DNA of 10,291 bases from Pedobacter sp. UBA4863 (GTDB taxonomy: Bacteria; Bacteroidota; Bacteroidia; Sphingobacteriales; Sphingobacteriaceae), in contig NZ_DHDZ01000022.1 in assembly GCF_002399615.1 (NCBI RefSeq), forward strand, positions 48,365-58,655. The letters run 5' to 3'. The notes under the pieces are model-generated. The model made no database searches. It saw only the letters and a program-made list of their open reading frames with translations, and had not been told where the DNA came from. Positions 7,431 to 10,291 of this stretch are shown one piece after another; within the stretch, counting starts at the first letter, position 1, and each line of letters opens with the position of its first letter. The position numbers and the translations under genes were made by a program.

Positions 7431-7496
7431 TTAGTTTAATGCTTTGGTGGGTAAATACTTAAACTTGCCGATAAAATAGAAACAACGATCTAGAAT

Positions 7497-9857
7497 ATGC
7501 CTCATCGTACTAAACAGTATCTTAAATATAGTTGGCTTACATTAAACCCTAAGCTAACCACTTTTCTGTTCTTTATATTTTTAGTGGTCGTTATTTCCTT
7601 AATTGGGTTTCAGCGTTATCAAATAGTTAAAGAAAATAGAGAGAAGGAAATCAACATCAAGTTAGAAAATATTGAGCTGCGTATAGACCAGCTCATTAAA
7701 AGTAGCCAAAATGCGGTGCTAACCATAGCACTTACCTTAGATAATAAAGGGCAACCCAAAGACTTTGAAAGAATTGCTGCCGAAATTATGCAAAGCAACT
7801 CCGCCTTCAAGGCTGTGCAGTTAGTGCCCAATGGAGTCATTAAGTACATGTATCCAATTCAGGGGAATGAGAAAGCAATAGGCCTTAATTTATTTAAGCA
7901 AGGCCTAAATTCCTTGGAAGCAAATAAAGCAGTAAAACTAGGTAAAATGTATTTTCAAGGGCCAGTCGAGCTAACACAAGGTTCAAAAGGGGTAATCGGA
8001 CGCTTGCCGCTCTATATAGGTGGTAAATTTTGGGGTTTTTCTGCCGTAGTAATTAAATTAGATGAGCTGTTAAAAGTTGCAGGCATTACTAAAGACAGCA
8101 CTAAGTATTTCAAGTTTCAGTTTTCAAAAATAAATCCAGTAACAAAAAAAGAAGAATTTTTTTTAAAAGGGGACAAAGGCTTTAGTGGAAGTACATATAA
8201 AGCCAGAATCATCGAAGAAGGCGATTGGAAGGTGTACCTCGCAGATAATCGCCCCATCTATGCCGACTTCCAGCTAGGGTATTTGGCTGTTTTTGGTATT
8301 TTGGCTTCGTTGCTTTCAAGCTATTTGTTGCTCAGGTTATTAAACAAGCAAGCTCAGTTGCACACTATTTTGCATCAGCAGCACGACATGTTGTTGGTAG
8401 CCGAAAATAAGTATAAAACCATTTTTGAGCATGCAGCTATCGGTATAGGGCGAATAGATTCGGCCACCGGCGAATTTTTAGAAACCAATTCCTTCTTGTG
8501 CGAATTGCTTGGTTATTCAAATAATGAACTTACCCATAAGAAAATAAAGACATTAATACATCCCGATGATTTAGCCGCAGATAGACACAATTTTAAAAAG
8601 CTACTCGCCAATCAAATCCGTCAATTTTCTTCTGTAAGAAGGTATATCCATAAAAATGGAAGCGTAATTTGGGCCAATGCCATTGTAAGTCCTCTATGGA
8701 CAGTAGGAGAAAACCCAAGCCAACATATTGTTATAATAGAAGATATTACAAAGCAAGTAGCTTACGAAGAACAACTGATTGCATCTCAAAAACATGTAGA
8801 AGAACTGATAAATTCTATTCAAGGAATTGTTTGGGAGGCCTCTATAAAAGACAATTTTGCTAGTACGTTTGTAAGCGGCAAGGTTTTCGATATTTTAGGA
8901 TATTCGGTAAAAGAATGGTCGACAACCGATGGCTTTTTCCTAGAAAAGATACATCCAGACGATAAGCAAAGGATAGTAAACTATATCAACAACGAACTTT
9001 TTTCTAAAAAACATCACGAATATGAATATCGTATCCTAAACAAAAGTGGGGAGACCATATGGATACGTGACAGTGTGACCGTGGTGCCGAGTACTAGAAC
9101 TCCCGAGAAACTCATAGGTATTATGATGGACATTACTGCCATTAAAGAGGCGGAAGAAACATTGCGTAAATCCTATGAGCTAGTTAATGAGCAAAATAAA
9201 CGCCTGTTGAATTTTTCATACATCGTTTCCCATAATTTAAGATCTCATGCCAGCAATATAGATGGAATCAGCTCACTGATTAGTAATGCGGAAACGGCCG
9301 AAGAACGGGATGAGATGATTAAATTGTTGCGAAGAGTAGTGGTGAACTTAAATGATACCCTGTACAACCTAAACAATATAGTCAATATTCAAACCAGCAT
9401 CGATCTTGTAACCGAGCCTTTAAATCTATTGGAGTACATTGATAGTGCTATTGCTACACAGGAAGCCAAGATTTTGAATAAAAATGCTCATGTACATGTT
9501 TCCGTTTCCGAAGATATAGCTGTAAACTTTAATAGAGCTTATTTAGAAAGTGTATTGTTAAATCTCATTTCTAATGCCCTGCGCTATTGCGACCCTTTGC
9601 GTACACCACTCATAGAAATTAACGGAGAAACTAACGCTACAGGCTACGTACTTCGTATTAAAGATAATGGTGTAGGTATCGATCTTGTTAAAAACGGAGA
9701 AAAATTGTTTGGCCTTAACCAAACTTTTTACGGTAATAGCGATGCCCGCGGTTTTGGACTTTTTATTACTAAGAATCAAATAGAAGCCATGGGAGGTAAA
9801 ATAGAAGTAGAAAGTGTGCTTGGGCAGGGTACTACCTTTACTGTATATTTTTACTAG
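7497..9857 (+). CDS. Sensor histidine kinase, CHASE-PAS-PAS-HisKA-HATPase
   Basis: 786 aa. Seen in order: TM1 (21-38); a periplasmic CHASE domain (about 70-195, with 'VQLVPNGVIKYMYP' and 'GNEKAIGLNL'); TM2 (about 260-282); a short helix; PAS 1 (about 306-418, ending 'IIEDIT'); PAS 2 (about 432-547, ending 'IMMDIT'); a HisKA-type dimerisation region with phosphoacceptor His in 'SHNLRSHASN' (H579); and an ATPase domain (about 675-786) with N-box 'NLISNAL' (N689, N693), G1 'DNGVGID' (723-729) and G2-like 'GFGLF' (752-756). Known: CHASE binds small ligands and PAS modules relay signals or bind cofactors. The H-box lacks the usual Pro (SHELRTP), as in a common Bacteroidota kinase group. There is no receiver domain and no response regulator within the window, so it is an orphan. 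It lies 66 bp after the anti-sigma-like gene without a clear terminator or promoter between, so co-transcription is possible but unproven. Confidence 0.92.
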   Translation: MPHRTKQYLKYSWLTLNPKLTTFLFFIFLVVVISLIGFQRYQIVKENREKEINIKLENIELRIDQLIKSSQNAVLTIALTLDNKGQPKDFERIAAEIMQSNSAFKAVQLVPNGVIKYMYPIQGNEKAIGLNLFKQGLNSLEANKAVKLGKMYFQGPVELTQGSKGVIGRLPLYIGGKFWGFSAVVIKLDELLKVAGITKDSTKYFKFQFSKINPVTKKEEFFLKGDKGFSGSTYKARIIEEGDWKVYLADNRPIYADFQLGYLAVFGILASLLSSYLLLRLLNKQAQLHTILHQQHDMLLVAENKYKTIFEHAAIGIGRIDSATGEFLETNSFLCELLGYSNNELTHKKIKTLIHPDDLAADRHNFKKLLANQIRQFSSVRRYIHKNGSVIWANAIVSPLWTVGENPSQHIVIIEDITKQVAYEEQLIASQKHVEELINSIQGIVWEASIKDNFASTFVSGKVFDILGYSVKEWSTTDGFFLEKIHPDDKQRIVNYINNELFSKKHHEYEYRILNKSGETIWIRDSVTVVPSTRTPEKLIGIMMDITAIKEAEETLRKSYELVNEQNKRLLNFSYIVSHNLRSHASNIDGISSLISNAETAEERDEMIKLLRRVVVNLNDTLYNLNNIVNIQTSIDLVTEPLNLLEYIDSAIATQEAKILNKNAHVHVSVSEDIAVNFNRAYLESVLLNLISNALRYCDPLRTPLIEINGETNATGYVLRIKDNGVGIDLVKNGEKLFGLNQTFYGNSDARGFGLFITKNQIEAMGGKIEVESVLGQGTTFTVYFY

Positions 9858-9889
9858 AATACAGGGTATTCGGTAAATTTACCCCTAGT
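9853..9889 (+). terminator. Hairpin and palindrome cluster after the histidine kinase gene, possible terminator
   Basis: Immediately at the stop codon GAATAC (9857-9862) pairs with GTATTC (9866-9871) around a 3-nt loop. This is followed without a gap by the perfect 12-bp palindrome ggtaaatttacc (9872-9883), and both are enclosed by actag/ctagt (9853-9857, 9885-9889). An AT-rich stretch with a short T-run (about 9895-9901) follows. The stems are AT-rich and the T-run is displaced, so termination is plausible but weak. Confidence 0.35.
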
Positions 9890-9930
9890 GCCATAATTTT
9901 TAATGAATAGATTACTTGCCGCTACATCCA

Positions 9931-9945
9931 TCTATTATAAATAGA
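9931..9945. repeat. Small AT-rich inverted repeat
   Basis: tctatt (9931-9936) and aataga (9940-9945) form a 6-bp stem around a 3-nt loop, downstream of the kinase gene and its first hairpins. It is followed by 'gttttagttt', which could serve as a second, weak termination signal for rightward transcripts. The same arm length could arise by chance in this AT-rich DNA. Confidence 0.25.
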
Positions 9946-9974
9946 GTCCAGTTTTAGTTTATTACTAATCCAAT

Positions 9975-10022
9975 CCAATATCCGAATAAACAATAACCAA
10001 GGCCCAACGAATAACAAGCAGC
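9975..10022 (+). repeat. Left copy of an imperfect ~47-bp direct repeat
   Basis: Aligns with 10181-10227 with one 1-base gap (the g at 9984) and about 35 of 47 positions identical. Shared blocks are 'caatatcc', 'aataaacaat', 'ccaa', 'cgaa' and 'aacaag' in the same order and spacing. The copies are about 205 bp apart and bracket the 11-bp array. Confidence 0.6.
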
Positions 10023-10030
10023 GTAAAAGG

Positions 10031-10140
10031 CCGCCTACGCACTGCCTACAGGCCAGCTATGCACTAGTGCTGCACATGATTCGCACAACAATGGCGCATG
10101 AACAGTACATGAATCACACATGAACAACACAACAAGGATA
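10031..10140 (+). repeat. Degenerate tandem array of ten 11-bp units
   Basis: Read in consecutive 11-mers from 10031, all ten units start with C and eight end with A. Early units are GC-rich (ccgcctacgca, ctgcctacagg, ccagctatgca, ctagtgctgca) and later ones AT-richer (catgattcgca, caacaatggcg, catgaacagta, catgaatcaca, catgaacaaca, caacaaggata). The catga- units start at 10075, 10097, 10108 and 10119, an exact 11-bp register. Neighbouring units are up to 9/11 identical, with identity drifting along the array. The 11-bp period keeps reading frame off, so it is not a protein repeat, and is close to one helical turn. Function is unknown. Confidence 0.65.
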
Positions 10141-10180
10141 TCTGATCGCCGATGAAGGATTGATTGCAAATAAACAATAA

Positions 10181-10227
10181 ACAATATCCAATAAACAATG
10201 TCCAAACATCTGCGAAAAACAAGAAAC
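10181..10227 (+). repeat. Right copy of the imperfect ~47-bp direct repeat
   Basis: Partner of 9975-10022. It is preceded by an additional short 'aaataaacaataaac' (10168-10182), so the AATAAACAAT word occurs three times in the region (9985, 10169, 10190). The tail of this copy, aacaagaa (10218-10225), is also the left arm of an inverted repeat with ttcttgtt (10282-10289), linking it to the hairpin block that follows. Confidence 0.6.
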
Positions 10228-10289
10228 TAGCTGCGCACAGCATCCGGTGCCCGGCCATCGGTGGCCGCTTTCAAATTTTTCTTCTTGTT
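10218..10289. other. GC-rich hairpin block enclosed by an inverted repeat
   Basis: aacaagaa (10218-10225) and ttcttgtt (10282-10289) are perfect 8-bp inverted arms. Between them lie gctg-cgca-cagc (10230-10241) and cggcca-tcgg-tggccg (10252-10267), the latter a perfect 6-bp GC-rich stem with a 4-nt loop. An alternative stem, ccggtg/catcgg (10244-10249 with 10256-10261, one G-U), excludes the second. A T/C-rich run (10269-10289) follows, so the plus strand could terminate here; a folded RNA or DNA element is equally possible. Confidence 0.4.
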
Positions 10290-10291
10290 GC

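Larger units (their letters stand above)
9858..10291. other. 434-bp structured non-coding region to the window edge
   Basis: No ORF here has a recognisable domain or a credible start. Short open frames on the minus strand (one of about 64 codons ending at 10064) translate to Cys-rich, low-complexity sequence and cross the tandem repeats. Instead the region holds small hairpins (9853-9945), two imperfect direct repeats, an 11-bp tandem array, and a GC-rich hairpin block at the end. Base composition alternates sharply: AT-rich around 9960-10020 and 10165-10225, GC-rich around 10030-10075 and 10228-10270. The layout suggests an intergenic repeat element rather than a missed gene. A gene entering from the right edge cannot be excluded. 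Confidence 0.6.

Noticed and set aside
7433..7465. Inverted repeat agtttaa/ttaaact between the anti-sigma-like and kinase genes as a terminator
   Set aside because: AT-only 7-bp stem with a 19-nt loop and no following T-run; too weak to call.
10064..10258. Minus-strand 64-codon open frame
   Set aside because: It runs across the 11-bp array and AATAAACAAT repeats, gives Cys/Phe-rich sequence with no domain, and the period of 11 would break any protein repeat.
9858..10291. CRISPR array or tRNA in the right-end repeats
   Set aside because: Unit length is 11 bp without repeat/spacer structure, and no cloverleaf with anticodon and T-arm motifs was found.

Overview
The window looks like chromosomal DNA of a low-GC member of the Bacteroidota, most likely a Sphingobacteriaceae / Pedobacter-type bacterium (an inference). 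Supporting signs are the TAnnTTTG-like -7 promoter elements, the lack of strong Shine-Dalgarno sequences, a 'CKKD' lipoprotein N-terminus, a PKD / DPN(D)K-repeat surface protein, a TPR-CHAT protein and a histidine kinase with an H-box of the SHNLRS type. No phage, transposase, tRNA, rRNA or CRISPR was seen.

Left two thirds (1-7430): a divergent locus that appears to be one envelope-signalling unit. Leftward from about 5.9 kb run a lipoprotein with a ZU5-like domain (4885-5868), a PKD + conserved-repeat protein ending in a predicted outer-membrane beta-barrel (2778-4784), and a secreted, membrane-anchored TPR-CHAT peptidase-like protein (31-2673). A hairpin terminator lies between the first two genes. 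A GTTTG-containing -7-like element lies upstream of all three, about 36-37 nt before the start codon in two of them. Rightward from 6146 run an ECF-type sigma factor and, overlapping it by 8 bp, a one-TM anti-sigma-like protein whose periplasmic part is TPR-like. A reasonable model is that the sigma/anti-sigma pair senses the state of the periplasm or outer membrane through its TPR tail, and that the CHAT protein, lipoprotein and barrel protein form the envelope machinery it controls or responds to. No sequence evidence proves this link beyond gene order and topology.

Right third: an orphan hybrid sensor kinase (CHASE-PAS-PAS-HisKA-HATPase, 7497-9857) without an adjacent response regulator, followed by a stack of small palindromes that may end transcription.

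The last 434 bp (9858-10291) contain no convincing gene but are highly structured. A degenerate tandem array of ten 11-bp units (10031-10140) is bracketed by two imperfect ~47-bp direct repeats (9975-10022 and 10181-10227), followed by a GC-rich block of small hairpins running to the window edge. This looks like a dispersed intergenic element and is the least explained part of the window.
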